Assembly: GCA_012837705.1 (NCBI GenBank)
Contig: DUQQ01000092.1
Coordinates: forward strand, 1 to 34,940
DNA from: Hydrogenispora sp.
Lineage (GTDB): Bacteria > Bacillota > UBA4882 > UBA10575
Length of the DNA stretch: 34,940 nt
Direction of reading: 5' to 3'
Below, one piece after another: positions 16,354-25,183 of this stretch (position 1 is its first letter; every line of letters starts with the position of its first letter). A model generated the notes under the pieces. That model was not told where the DNA came from, made no database searches, and saw nothing but the letters and a program-made list of their open reading frames with translations. Both the position numbers and the translations under genes were made by a program.

Positions 16354-17192
16354 GAGAATACCTCCCTTTTTTGGTAAATTGATTTTCCCAGCGAAAGCCA
16401 GCGGTGGTCGGAAGTTGTATCGATGGATTCAGAATGGCCGAGAAAAAGATACCCTTCGGTGTGTAAACGGTGATAAAAGTAGTCGAGGATTTGCGTACGG
16501 GCCTCTTTTGAAAGATAAATAAAGACATTCCGACAGAAAATGATATCCAACCGGATCCGGGACGGAAGAGAATCATTGTCCAATAAATTGGCTACGCGAA
16601 AGAGCACATCGTTTCGGAGTTCGGGAATGACTTGGAAGTGGTCGGGATTGGCTTGATCGGGACGGAAGTACTTTGCCCGCCACTGGGGGGGCACGGAAGC
16701 CAACTTTTCCCGAGGGAAACTGCCAACACTACCGATCTTTAATTGCTCGACACTGATGTCCGTGGCTAAAACTTTTACATCCCAGTTATTACCGAGAGTT
16801 TCGCGGCAGGTGATGGCAATACTATAAGCTTCTTCCCCGGAAGAACTCCCGGCCGACCAGCACCGAAGCTTTTTCGGGCCTTTTTTTTCGGTGGCAAAAC
16901 GAGGCAGCAGAGTATCGGCTAAATATTCGAACTGGACCGGTTCACGGAAGAAAGAAGTTACGTTCGTGGTCAGGAGTTCGAAGAGGTTATGTCGTTCATT
17001 CCTATCCTGTTTTAGGAGGTCAAGATAGGATTGGTAATTGTCGATCTCCAGTTGGAGAAGGCGTTTGTTTAGACGGCTCTCAATTAAATACTTCTTTTGA
17101 GAAGTGTAATTAAAGCCTAATGTTTCATTGATAATACGGCAAATTTCTTCAATTTCTTGGTCCGTAGGTGGTAAAACAGGTTTGATCAGCAT
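16350..17192 (-). CDS. cheR: Chemotaxis protein methyltransferase CheR
   Basis: CheR methylates conserved glutamates in chemoreceptors with SAM and so, with CheB, sets adaptation. The 280-aa protein has the small N-terminal helical domain (about 10-80, containing TTNVTSFFREPVQFEYL). The SAM-binding domain follows, with RCWSAGSSSGEEAYSIA (about 110-126), the acidic LATDIS and IIFCRNVFIYL. The receptor-docking beta-subdomain lies between. The usual AAS(S/C)TGEEPYS sequence is here SAGSSSGEEAYS, a mild change. It starts at ATG 17192, 24 bases after cheA, and overlaps cheB by 4 bases. Confidence 0.97.
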   Translation of the reverse strand: MLIKPVLPPTDQEIEEICRIINETLGFNYTSQKKYLIESRLNKRLLQLEIDNYQSYLDLLKQDRNERHNLFELLTTNVTSFFREPVQFEYLADTLLPRFATEKKGPKKLRCWSAGSSSGEEAYSIAITCRETLGNNWDVKVLATDISVEQLKIGSVGSFPREKLASVPPQWRAKYFRPDQANPDHFQVIPELRNDVLFRVANLLDNDSLPSRIRLDIIFCRNVFIYLSKEARTQILDYFYHRLHTEGYLFLGHSESIDTTSDHRWLSLGKSIYQKREVFS

Positions 17193-17216
17193 CGTGTTCC
17201 CCCCGTGTAAAGATGT

Positions 17217-19205
17217 TTATTCGATGTTCAGTATTTGCTGGGCAATTAACTGGTGATTAAGGATGAGTCCAATCTGCCCGCTACCAAGAAGGGCAGCGCC
17301 GGCAATTTGGTGGAGTTCACCCATGGCTTTGTTGATTGGCTTAATCATAATATCTTCTAGTCCAATCAGGTCTTCAACGATGAAACCGACATGACCACGC
17401 CCGCTGTTTATGATGACGACGGGAATGCGGTTTTTATCCTGCGCAAAGGGGAAGCGGAAATGTTTCCCTAAATCAACCAAAGGAATCGTCTCGGGATAGC
17501 GGTAATAGATCAATTGGTCGCCGACCGTATGAATCTCCTTTTCTTTGATGACAATACTTTGTACCACGTCGGTCACAGGAATGCCAAAGATTTGGCCACC
17601 GACTTTAACCATAAACGATTGGATGATAGCCAAGGTTAAAGGCACGCGGAGTAAAAAGGTCGTCCCGCGGCCCGGTTCAGTCTGCACATCGATATCGCCT
17701 TGCAGTTTCTTCAGGTTGGTCTTGACCACGTCCATCCCAACGCCCCGTCCGGAAATCTCACTCACTTGCGCAGTAGTGGAAAACCCGGGCGCAAAGATGA
17801 GCCGGATGACTTCTTCGTCGCTTAGATTATTATCTTCGTCGATTAAGCCGGAGGCGAGGGCTTTTTCTTTAATCTTTTCCAAGTTAAGTCCCCGTCCATC
17901 ATCGGTGACACTGATGACGATATGGCTGCCTTCTTGACGGGCACCGAGGGTGATATGGCCGGTCGGATCTTTACCAAGCTTTTTCCTGGTCTCCATATCT
18001 TCGAGCCCGTGGTCGGCCGCGTTGCGGAGGAGATGGGTTAAGGCATCGATTAGCTCTTCGGCGATATGTTTATCGATCTCCGTATCTTCCCCCACAAAAT
18101 GCAGTTCAACCTTTTTCCCCAGTTGTTTTGTGATGTCCCGAACAATTTTGGGAAAACGGGAAAAAAGCTGCCGCACAGGGACCATCCGTAAATCCATGGC
18201 GCCAATTTGGAGGGTGGAAACGGTTTGGTCAAGCTCCTGGACGATTTTGGAAAACTGTTCCCAGGTTGGTTTCCCTTGATACCCGTTTTGATAAAGGTGG
18301 GAGAGGCTGGTTTTTATGGTCAGCAGTTTCCCCAACTGATTGATGACCGTATCAATGCGTTCTGCTTTTACGCGGATTGTCTGGCTGGTGGCTAAGCTGT
18401 CGCCAGCGCTCAGGTCGATTCCCTTCTGGTCGTCCTTTCGATAATATTGCCATTTGCGAATGTTAATCTCTTCAACCCCGTTATTGAGGGGGTAATTAAG
18501 GATTGATTCTTCCACTTCCGGGGTTAAATCTTCTTCGGTGAACAGGACCACCCGAAAGGAGGCATAGTTCTCTTCCGGAATTAAATCTTCAGTTGGCGCT
18601 GTGGTAAGAACATTACCGAGGGTGCGCACAAAACGGAGAAAGATGACCGCGGAGACACTGCGCATCTTCGCTTCCGGTGAAAAATGAACGTTGATCTCAT
18701 AAACGCTCTTGCCCTCTTCTTGCCACGAATTGACCTTGCTTTTATCTTCTTCACTAAGGATCAGAGTAGGTACCGGTAGCTGGTTTGTTTCGTGCTTAGG
18801 GGATTCTTTGTTGGCGATTGCCCTAATCTTTTCCAACCATTTTTCGCCAGCAAAAGAGGTGGCCATTATGTTTTTGGACATATAGTCGCTGAAATCGTCG
18901 GTGAAGGAGATCAACAGATCAACCGCTTCATTGTCTAAAGCATACTGTCCGTTTCGAACGGCGGAGAAAAGGTTCTCGATTTCGTGCATAACCTCTGTTA
19001 CTTCTGTTAGTCCAATTAAGCCGGAGGACCCTTTTATATTATGGGCAAGACGAAACATCTCGTCAATAAACTCCGACTGACGAGCGGTATTATCCTCAAT
19101 TTGCAGTAAGATCAGGACCAATCGTTCAATTTGTTCGCTGGTTTCTGCGATAAATGTAGCCAAAAGATCACTATCAATTAAATTACTATCTTTGCGGTCT
19201 GTCAT
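17217..19205 (-). CDS. cheA: Chemotaxis sensor histidine kinase CheA
   Basis: CheA is the kinase of the chemoreceptor array; it passes phosphate to CheY and CheB. The 662-aa protein shows all five domains. P1 has phospho-acceptor His55 in RLAHNIKGSSG. P2 (about 168-252) has the HFSPEAKMRSVSA response-regulator-docking pattern. P3 dimerisation starts near residue 277. P4 has the N-box HLLRNAADHGLE (391-402), DDGRGL (435-440) and GRGVGMDVV (486-494). P5 is CheW-like, at about 530-655. It starts at ATG 19205. The gap to cheW is 92 bases, and I see no promoter there. No cheY lies next to it, so its main phosphate acceptor is either CheB or a CheY encoded elsewhere. Confidence 0.97.
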   Translation of the reverse strand: MTDRKDSNLIDSDLLATFIAETSEQIERLVLILLQIEDNTARQSEFIDEMFRLAHNIKGSSGLIGLTEVTEVMHEIENLFSAVRNGQYALDNEAVDLLISFTDDFSDYMSKNIMATSFAGEKWLEKIRAIANKESPKHETNQLPVPTLILSEEDKSKVNSWQEEGKSVYEINVHFSPEAKMRSVSAVIFLRFVRTLGNVLTTAPTEDLIPEENYASFRVVLFTEEDLTPEVEESILNYPLNNGVEEINIRKWQYYRKDDQKGIDLSAGDSLATSQTIRVKAERIDTVINQLGKLLTIKTSLSHLYQNGYQGKPTWEQFSKIVQELDQTVSTLQIGAMDLRMVPVRQLFSRFPKIVRDITKQLGKKVELHFVGEDTEIDKHIAEELIDALTHLLRNAADHGLEDMETRKKLGKDPTGHITLGARQEGSHIVISVTDDGRGLNLEKIKEKALASGLIDEDNNLSDEEVIRLIFAPGFSTTAQVSEISGRGVGMDVVKTNLKKLQGDIDVQTEPGRGTTFLLRVPLTLAIIQSFMVKVGGQIFGIPVTDVVQSIVIKEKEIHTVGDQLIYYRYPETIPLVDLGKHFRFPFAQDKNRIPVVIINSGRGHVGFIVEDLIGLEDIMIKPINKAMGELHQIAGAALLGSGQIGLILNHQLIAQQILNIE

Positions 19206-19297
19206 CTTTACTCAACCCCTTAAAATAACCCTTTCTTCCGGAATTTAGAACGGCCAGACTGGGTAACCAATCGGCCGTTCAGCTATTGTTTACAGTA

Positions 19298-19831
19298 TTA
19301 TTCAGTAACAGGCGGGTTTGTTTCGGCAATGATCTGCTCCAACTGCTCTTGACTACTAATAGACATGATTTTGTCGAGATCAAGAATCATGATCAGACGG
19401 TCACCCAGTTTCCCCATCGCCTTGAGGTATTGTGTTTCGGGGCGGGCAGAGAGCTCCGGGGTGACTTGGATCCGATCACCGGGGATATTAAGAATATCAG
19501 AAACCTGATCAACAGTAAGCCCGATGATCTTCCCGTTCATCTCAATAACGATAATCACGCTAAATTCGTTGTCAGGACGGGCGGGGAGGCCAAACCTTTT
19601 CCTCAGGCAAATGGTGGGGATCACATCACCACGGAAATTGATCACACCTTCCACAAAATCTGGAACATGGGGGATTTTGGTTGGCGCAACATGCCGGATG
19701 ATTTCTTGAACCCGGAGCACGTTCAGACCATACTCCTCATTACCAACGGAAAAGATAATAAGCTGTTCCTCCGCTTCGGAGCCGGTGAGTTGTAGATTTA
19801 AGATATCCATGGTGTTATCTGTTTTGGCCAT
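19298..19831 (-). CDS. cheW: Chemotaxis coupling protein CheW
   Basis: CheW links chemoreceptors to CheA in the signalling array at the inner face of the membrane. The 177-aa protein is one CheW (SH3-like) domain preceded by about 20 extra residues. Typical sequence includes EEYGLNVLRVQEIIR, VEGVINFRGDVIPTICLRKRFGL and GKIIGLTVDQVSDIL. I chose ATG 19831, nine bases from GGAGG. The upstream GTG at 19840 directly abuts that ribosome site. The ribosome site overlaps the end of the MCP gene, and the intergenic gap is 15 bases, so translation is probably coupled. Confidence 0.95.
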   Translation of the reverse strand: MAKTDNTMDILNLQLTGSEAEEQLIIFSVGNEEYGLNVLRVQEIIRHVAPTKIPHVPDFVEGVINFRGDVIPTICLRKRFGLPARPDNEFSVIIVIEMNGKIIGLTVDQVSDILNIPGDRIQVTPELSARPETQYLKAMGKLGDRLIMILDLDKIMSISSQEQLEQIIAETNPPVTE

Positions 19832-19846
19832 GGTGCACACCTCCGC

Positions 19847-21862
19847 TTAAAATTGGTCAATATTATCTTCCTTGAAATACTGCTGTTTTTGTGCTGTGTT
19901 AAACGATGATAACCGTTTGCTGGATTTACGGGAATCTGTTTGCGAATCTGCTTCGGACTGCTCCTTTTCGAGTTTAAAGAAGTCAACTTGCTTGTTTAGG
20001 GTTTCCGCTTCGGCATAAAGTGCTTCACAGGAGGAGGTTAACTCTTCGACCATCGCCGCATTTTCTTGGGTCACCTGGTTCAATTGTTCAATCGAAGCCT
20101 GAATTTGATGGGAAGAACTGGACTGTTCCCGCATTGCGGCGGCGACTTCCATGATAACGTCGGAAGTCCGCTTGCTATTGATCACGATCTGTTCGAGCAT
20201 TTCTGAAGAGCTATTGACTAATTCATTTCCGATCTCAACCCGGTTGACGCTTTCGTTAATGAGTTGCTCAATTTCTTTGGCCGATTCGGCGGTCCGGCCG
20301 GCCAAATTTCTGACTTCGGCGGCGACAACCGCAAACCCCCGGCCTTGCTCTCCAGCGCGGGCGGCTTCGACCGCGGCGTTTAGCGCCAACAGGTTGGTTT
20401 GGAAGGCGATATCATTGACGACTTTGATGATCTCGGCAATCTGTTTGCTACTGTTGGTGATGTCGGCCATCGCATTGATGGTATCTTGGATCTTTTGTTT
20501 TCCATTATTCACTGCCTCTAAAGAGCTTTGCGAAAGTTCATCGGCCCGCTCCGAGTTGGCAGCCACCTCTTGAATGGAGGAGTTCATCGCTTCAATGGTG
20601 GAGGAGATCTCTTCTAAAGTAGAAGCCTGTTCCTGAGTGCGATGGGATAGTTCCTGAGTCCCGGCGGCGATTTGTTGCGAAGACCGATTGATCCGTCCAG
20701 AGGACTCGGCGATCTGTGTAATTAATTGGGCGGTTTGCTGCACCATATTGTTCTGCTCGGTGGCTAAAATCCCTAGTTCATCGTGGCGGTTTACATCGAT
20801 CTGGATGGTCAGATCGCCTTGGCTAATATGTCTTATGCCCTCGTTGATAAGTAGAATTGGTTTTGCTAACGAATTAGCGAGGAAAAACCCGAGGACCAAA
20901 ACGGCGACGTTAATCAAAGAGAGAAATGCCCGTAAGATCCTTCGGAAGTTGTTGACGGCGGCAAAGACCTCGTCATAATCGATGGCGGTGACAATTCCGA
21001 CCGGAAAAGCTCCCAGGTGAAAAATTTTTAGGCTTCCGAGGACTTTCTTTCCTAAGTGATTTTGGAAGACTAAGGTCTCGTCATAACCAAGATCCCCCCG
21101 GCGCAGAGCCGCCGTCAGGTTGTTAATTGCCACGTTATCAATCCGGGTATTCAGGACTTCCATCCCGCGCGCATCTTTGGGCAACGTTAAAATGAGGCCG
21201 TTGCCATTAATCAGAAAACTATCCGCGCTTTTTCCGATGTTGTCCAACCCGTCCAGGGTCATCTCGGTAATCTGGTTACTATCGTAAAAACCGCAGATTA
21301 CCCCGATAATATCCCGGTTCGTGTAGTCTCTGTAAATTGGTGCGCTGATCACGATGACATTGCTCTCGACCAAATCCGAATAGTAGATTTCGGAAGTCGT
21401 CACCTGTCCACTTAAACTCCGTTGAATGTAGTCGCGGTGGGCGACGTTCTGATCTAGGAGGGCTTCATTGGTGGTACTGATGATTACACCGTCTAGATTG
21501 GTGATAAACAGATCGCGAAAGTTGCTTTTGTTCTTGATCCGTTCAAGTAGGGTGAGGACAACGGTTTCATTCTGGTATAGCCATTCGCCAGTGCCACGGA
21601 AAATATAGTACAGATTTAGGTTTTCATATATATCTTGAACTGAAGCTACAATGCTGATGGTTTTTTGCTGATTTTCAAACCAGGTCTCCAGGAGATTTTC
21701 TTTTTCGGCAGTAAAGATGTTGAATTTGGTCTCAATTTCTGCATGGAGTACATTGTTGGAGGCGACAAACGCAATTGCCGCTAAGATTGTGACCGGAATA
21801 AGGCCGATCAACAGGAAAATAAGGATAAATTTTGACCGGAGATTTAATTTGTTAAAGATCAT
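19847..21862 (-). CDS. Methyl-accepting chemotaxis protein with dCache-like sensor
   Basis: A 671-aa chemoreceptor and the first gene of the che operon. It has TM1 at about 12-34, a ~275-residue extracellular region that looks like a double-Cache sensor ([28 protein letters not shown] and [19 protein letters not shown] are typical of that fold), and TM2 at about 311-332. A HAMP domain follows, then a long coiled-coil signalling domain with the conserved hairpin tip around 478-525 ([23 protein letters not shown]). Double-Cache sensors commonly bind amino acids or other small organic ligands; the ligand here cannot be told. The last ~50 residues are polar and lack the classical NWETF-type tether for CheR. 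ATG 21862 follows GGAGGT. A SigD-type promoter lies about 100 bases upstream. Confidence 0.95.
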   Translation of the reverse strand: MIFNKLNLRSKFILIFLLIGLIPVTILAAIAFVASNNVLHAEIETKFNIFTAEKENLLETWFENQQKTISIVASVQDIYENLNLYYIFRGTGEWLYQNETVVLTLLERIKNKSNFRDLFITNLDGVIISTTNEALLDQNVAHRDYIQRSLSGQVTTSEIYYSDLVESNVIVISAPIYRDYTNRDIIGVICGFYDSNQITEMTLDGLDNIGKSADSFLINGNGLILTLPKDARGMEVLNTRIDNVAINNLTAALRRGDLGYDETLVFQNHLGKKVLGSLKIFHLGAFPVGIVTAIDYDEVFAAVNNFRRILRAFLSLINVAVLVLGFFLANSLAKPILLINEGIRHISQGDLTIQIDVNRHDELGILATEQNNMVQQTAQLITQIAESSGRINRSSQQIAAGTQELSHRTQEQASTLEEISSTIEAMNSSIQEVAANSERADELSQSSLEAVNNGKQKIQDTINAMADITNSSKQIAEIIKVVNDIAFQTNLLALNAAVEAARAGEQGRGFAVVAAEVRNLAGRTAESAKEIEQLINESVNRVEIGNELVNSSSEMLEQIVINSKRTSDVIMEVAAAMREQSSSSHQIQASIEQLNQVTQENAAMVEELTSSCEALYAEAETLNKQVDFFKLEKEQSEADSQTDSRKSSKRLSSFNTAQKQQYFKEDNIDQF

Positions 21863-21962
21863 TGCCGGCTACCTCCTGGTTTTTTAAAAAGGTTAAAGCC
21901 CTCCTGAACTGGGCTAATAATAACAGGGGAAATATAGATAATAATCAACATCTTACAACATA

Positions 21963-21989
21963 ATATCGGTCTTTACAGAACATACTTTA
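21963..21989 (-). promoter_or_regulatory. SigD/FliA-type promoter of the chemotaxis operon
   Basis: Read on the minus strand, TAAA (21989-21986), exactly 15 bases, then ACCGATAT (21970-21963). The motility-sigma consensus is TAAA-N15-GCCGATAT, so only one base differs. The leader would be about 90-100 bases long before the MCP start and includes a small AGCCC/GGGCT hairpin at about 21897-21915. This predicts that the receptor-CheW-CheA-CheR-CheB operon is co-expressed with flagellar late genes located elsewhere. Confidence 0.75.
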
Positions 21990-22060
21990 TACTAGTTCGA
22001 TAAATTTAACGTACTTTCGAAAAAAAACACCAAAATTTACTCGTACTTTTGTTCTCGCAA
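21981..22060 (-). repeat. Repeated AAAGTACG motif upstream of the SigD promoter
   Basis: AAAGTA(T/C)G occurs three times on the minus strand (21981-21988, 22010-22017, 22042-22049), 29 and 32 bases apart. The two upstream copies share a longer match, continuing to TAAATTT. The nearest copy overlaps the -35 TAAA. Apart from these repeats, 21990-22311 shows nothing I recognise: it is A-rich, with no credible ORF, known riboswitch or terminator. A possible TATAAT at 22258-22263 may serve the following gene. Confidence 0.45.
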
Positions 22061-22311
22061 CAAAGGAGCATAAAAAATAAGAGTCGGGAAAAGTGAAAAG
22101 CATGGGGGCGAGAAGGCAGAGCAATTTTCTCCAAAAGCCGTGTCATCCAAGGCGTTATTAAAAAAGCTTGCGGAGAAACGACTGCGGATGTAAAGATGGG
22201 ATAAAAATTTCGGAGAAAATAGAGGAATTAGGACCAGGTATCAAGAACTAGTACCAATATAATTGAACGAGAGGTCTAGTTGGGAAAAGATTAGCAAAGG
22301 GGGAGAATGAT

Positions 22312-22758
22312 TTGCTGGATACGACAGAAATCAAAAAAGTTTTACCACATCGTTTTCCATTTTTGCTCATTGACCGTGTGATCGAGATTGAGCCGGGGAA
22401 AAGAGTGGTCGCGATTAAAAATATTACCGTCAATGAAGTTTTTTCGCAGGAGTATTACGGTGGACTCTATCCAATGCAGGGTGTTCTTCAGGTGGAAGCC
22501 ATGGCGCAGACGGCTGCCTTTTTAATTCTCAACTCCGAAGAGAATAAAGGACAGCTCGCTTACTTCTCCAATATTGAACATGTCCGTTTCCGCACACCCG
22601 CCCTTGCCGGAGATCAACTCCGGATCGAGGTAGAATTGGTGCGCTTACGCGCGCGCGCCGGCAAGTTTAAAGGCTGTTGTTATATTGGTGACAAGAAAAC
22701 CTGTGAAGCAGTCTTCAGTTGCATGTTGGCGGCGGATCAGAAATCTTCATTTCTTTGA
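22312..22758 (+). CDS. FabZ-like hotdog-fold protein lacking the catalytic histidine
   Basis: A 148-aa hotdog-fold protein most like (3R)-hydroxyacyl-ACP dehydratase FabZ, which dehydrates 3-hydroxyacyl-ACP in fatty acid synthesis. Family landmarks are LPHRFPFLLIDRV at the N-terminus and VEAMAQ, whose Glu62 is one of the two catalytic residues. The other, the His of the GHFPG motif 14 residues before it, is replaced: the stretch reads SQEYYGGLYP, so Tyr48 sits in the histidine position. Alignment needs no gap. The enzyme may therefore be inactive as a dehydratase or do something else. The start is TTG 22312, behind AAGGGGGAG. It is not in a fab operon. Its 3' end overlaps the convergent PHP gene by 22 bases. 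Confidence 0.85.
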   Translation: MLDTTEIKKVLPHRFPFLLIDRVIEIEPGKRVVAIKNITVNEVFSQEYYGGLYPMQGVLQVEAMAQTAAFLILNSEENKGQLAYFSNIEHVRFRTPALAGDQLRIEVELVRLRARAGKFKGCCYIGDKKTCEAVFSCMLAADQKSSFL

Positions 22759-23516
22759 TGAACCAACTTTTTCACCAGGTTGCCGGCGCAGGTGACCAGC
22801 CGTAAAATGGAGAAGGGGACATGATCGTCCGTGATCAGGGTGATTCCTTCGTTTTGCTTTAGGACCCGGACCAACGCACGGGTGTCAGCAACAGCTTCGG
22901 GGAGGATCAGCCCACCGCGGGCCAAGTCGGGGAGACGATGGAAATCAGAACCGGAGATCATGCGCAGCTTATTCTGCTGGGCAAAAGCGAGTGCCATCTG
23001 ATTGTTGGAATTTTGTCGCGGATTACCATTATAGACTTCAATGCCGTCGATTAGATCCAAGGGGGCAGGTGAGATCCCCGGTCGAAAAGGATGGGCTTGG
23101 TAGATCAGGATTTCCTTACCGGAGGGAAACTGCGTACTAAATTTCCGGAATTCGGCGAGACCCATCTGGTATAGTTCGGGGTTTTGTTTGAGAAAAGTTT
23201 CGTCGATACCGTACACTAAAAACTCCCGGGGCGAGTCGACAAACTTAAGTTCAATTCCTAAGAGAACGGTTAACCCGATTTCTTCCCCTTCTTTCCGAGC
23301 GGCGCGGTAGCCCCGCAAAAAGTGGTCAATCCGGGCGGACCATGGTACGGACTTGGGGAATTTGCGGAAATAACTCCGGTTATAATGGTCGGTGATGACG
23401 ATTCCGTCATAACCGGCTTTTTTGTATAATTGGGCGACTAAACGCCCTTCGGTACGTCCACAAATACTAGATTCCCGGGTGTGGACGTGGAGATCAATCC
23501 GAAAAGACTTCATCAT
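22737..23516 (-). CDS. PHP-domain metal-dependent phosphoesterase
   Basis: A 259-aa protein with the polymerase-and-histidinol-phosphatase (PHP) fold, a trinuclear metal hydrolase. The metal-ligand motifs are present in order: HVHTRES near the N-terminus, VITDHYN (about 39-45), GIELK (about 88-92), YQAHPFR (about 139-145) and GSDFHR near residue 196. Relatives hydrolyse 3',5'-nucleotide bisphosphates (RNase AM/YciV) or other phosphoesters, so the substrate is open. ATG 23516 is chosen, just upstream of a second in-frame ATG. A TATAAT-like element lies at about 23536-23541 on the minus strand. It converges on the FabZ-like gene with a 22-base overlap and lies downstream of the candidate RNA gene, with which it shares a strand. 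Confidence 0.88.
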   Translation of the reverse strand: MMKSFRIDLHVHTRESSICGRTEGRLVAQLYKKAGYDGIVITDHYNRSYFRKFPKSVPWSARIDHFLRGYRAARKEGEEIGLTVLLGIELKFVDSPREFLVYGIDETFLKQNPELYQMGLAEFRKFSTQFPSGKEILIYQAHPFRPGISPAPLDLIDGIEVYNGNPRQNSNNQMALAFAQQNKLRMISGSDFHRLPDLARGGLILPEAVADTRALVRVLKQNEGITLITDDHVPFSILRLVTCAGNLVKKLVHQRNEDF

Positions 23517-23617
23517 TTCGCTCCTGAGTCAATGAGGTTTATTTTATTATAGGCCATTAGGGGTAAAATATGAGGGCGTATGCCCTGTGGTTTAATGGTT
23601 TTGGTTGTTAGGAGGGG

Positions 23618-23807
23618 AAAAGAAAAGAGCCACCCGAAACGGTGGCAAAAACTAAAGTGTATCTTAACGATTTGGGATAATAATTGGTTTCACTCTCTCT
23701 GACTGCCGGCGTGGTCAAGAGGGAGGCGAGCTGCTCCAGTACGTAGGGCCCTTACGCCTGAGGCGCTCTCCATTCTTTCATGTTGAAGACTCAACACTGA
23801 AGAATGT
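23618..23807 (-). ncRNA. Candidate structured RNA of unknown family
   Basis: On the minus strand a TATAAT (23816-23811) is followed, beginning at about 23806, by a strong hairpin: CATTCTT (23806-23800) pairs with AAGAATG (23777-23771), and TGTTGA pairs with TCAACA inside it. A GC-rich middle (about 23700-23770) can pair in several ways, for example AGGCG with CGCCT and GAGC with GCTC. An intrinsic terminator closes it: GCCACC (23646-23641) with GGTGGC (23634-23629), then UCUUUUCUUUU. The unit is about 190 nt with no sensible ORF. It could be a free small RNA or a regulatory leader of the PHP gene 100 bases downstream. I tried to match it to 6S, SRP, c-di-GMP, c-di-AMP, M-box and cobalamin RNAs and it fits none. 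Confidence 0.45.
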
Positions 23808-23891
23808 ACCATTATATTACCACAGAAAATATCCAAATGCAATAGGATTTGGCAAAAAAATTATAAAAAATTTTCGCGTCGTGATGGTTAG

Positions 23892-23920
23892 TTGCTAAAT
23901 AAGTCTGTTTTTGTTATCAT
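23892..23920 (+). promoter_or_regulatory. Promoter of ychF
   Basis: TTGCTA at 23892-23897, a 17-bp spacer, and TATCAT at 23915-23920 with an extended TGT at 23912-23914. Upstream, at 23834-23852, is an AT-rich inverted repeat, CCAAAT/ATTTGG. Confidence 0.7.
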
Positions 23921-23984
23921 AAAAAAATGTTTAAGCTGTCTTTTTTCTTTAATTACCAGGATAATACAAGAAGGGAAGACCGGA

Positions 23985-25082
23985 ATGAAGATCGGAATTG
24001 TTGGATTACCAAATGTCGGAAAAAGTACGTTGTTTAATGCGATTACGAAAGCGGGGGCCGAATGTGCCAACTACCCTTTTTGCACGATTGAACCGAATAT
24101 AGGGGTGGTTGCGGTTCCCGATGAACGGTTGATGGGCCTTGCGGCGATGCACCAGCCGCAGAAGGTGACCCCGGCGACGGTTGAGTTTGTGGATATTGCC
24201 GGGTTAGTTAAGGGGGCTAGTCAAGGGGAAGGGTTAGGCAATAAGTTTCTCGCCCATATCCGGGAGGTGGATGCCATTCTCCATGTCGTCCGTTGCTTTA
24301 CCGAAGATAATATTGTTCATGTGGAAGGTTCCCTTGATCCCCGCCGTGATGTGGAGATAATTAATTTGGAGTTAATCTTGGCTGATCTGGAGACACTGGG
24401 TAAAAGGATCGAAAAGACTCGGAATATGGCGAAATCCGGGGATAAGAAGCTCCTGGCCGAATTAGAATTATATCTGAAAATCCAGAAGGGGTTAGAAGAC
24501 GGGCTGCCCGTCCGTGCGCTGTCTTTCAGTAAGGAGGAGCAAGAAATAGTTCGCGACCTCTTTTTACTGACGGATAAACCAGTGATTTATGCCGCTAATA
24601 TCTCGGAACAGGAACTAACCACGGCAGCGGACGAAAATCCCTCGGTTGCCGCCCTCCGCGAATTTGCCGCCCAGGAAGGTTCAGAAGTTCTTCTGATCTG
24701 TGCGGCGTTGGAAGAAGAGATTGCCCAGTTGGACGAGGAAGATAAAAAGGTTTTTCTGGCCGATTTAGGACTCAAAGAATCGGGATTGGACCGGTTGATT
24801 AAGGCCGGTTACGATCTCCTCGGTTTAATTAGTTTTCTCACTGCTGGCCCCCAAGAAGTGCGGGCTTGGACCATCAAAAAAGGGACAAGGGCCCCGCAAG
24901 CAGCCGGTAAGATCCATAGTGATATTGAACGCGGTTTTATCCGGGCTGAGATTATTGCCTACGAGCAGTTAATGGCTTGCGGTTCCTATGCCGCCGCGAA
25001 GGAAAAAGGGCTGGTGCGGTTGGAAGGGAAAGATTACGTGATGAAAGACGGGGATGTGACGCTTTTTCGGTTTAATGTTTGA
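23985..25082 (+). CDS. ychF: Redox-regulated ribosome-binding ATPase YchF/OLA1
   Basis: YchF is a universally conserved Obg-related P-loop protein that prefers ATP over GTP, binds ribosomes, and modulates translation initiation and stress responses. The 365-aa protein has GLPNVGKST (G1), [12 protein letters not shown] (switch I), [20 protein letters not shown] (G3 and switch II) and NISEQE in place of the NKxD motif, the change that explains ATP preference. A helical insert (about 130-200) and a C-terminal TGS domain ([21 protein letters not shown]) follow. ATG 23985 comes after AAGGGAAGACC. It is monocistronic, with its own promoter and a bidirectional terminator. Confidence 0.97.
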   Translation: MKIGIVGLPNVGKSTLFNAITKAGAECANYPFCTIEPNIGVVAVPDERLMGLAAMHQPQKVTPATVEFVDIAGLVKGASQGEGLGNKFLAHIREVDAILHVVRCFTEDNIVHVEGSLDPRRDVEIINLELILADLETLGKRIEKTRNMAKSGDKKLLAELELYLKIQKGLEDGLPVRALSFSKEEQEIVRDLFLLTDKPVIYAANISEQELTTAADENPSVAALREFAAQEGSEVLLICAALEEEIAQLDEEDKKVFLADLGLKESGLDRLIKAGYDLLGLISFLTAGPQEVRAWTIKKGTRAPQAAGKIHSDIERGFIRAEIIAYEQLMACGSYAAAKEKGLVRLEGKDYVMKDGDVTLFRFNV

Positions 25083-25145
25083 GGGCATTCTGCGCCCGCT
25101 CGAACCTTCCTAGGGCAAAATCAACGCAACACACCGAAACCCAAA

Positions 25146-25179
25146 AAAAGTCCGGTCGGGCAGGGCCCGCCGGACTTTT
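25146..25179. terminator. Bidirectional terminator between ychF and the MscS gene
   Basis: AAAAGTCCGG pairs with CCGGACTTTT, and an inner stem CGGGC/GCCCG stacks past one bulged T. A and T runs flank the hairpin on the two sides. Confidence 0.9.
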
Positions 25180-25183
25180 CTGA

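Noticed and set aside
22094-22165. Short open frame (about 24 codons) in the gap before the FabZ-like gene
   Set aside because: No ribosome site, odd composition and no recognisable product.
23618-23807. Naming the candidate RNA as 6S RNA, SRP RNA or a c-di-GMP, c-di-AMP, Mg2+ or cobalamin riboswitch
   Set aside because: Its ends do not pair as in 6S RNA, and none of the conserved blocks of those families appear on either strand.
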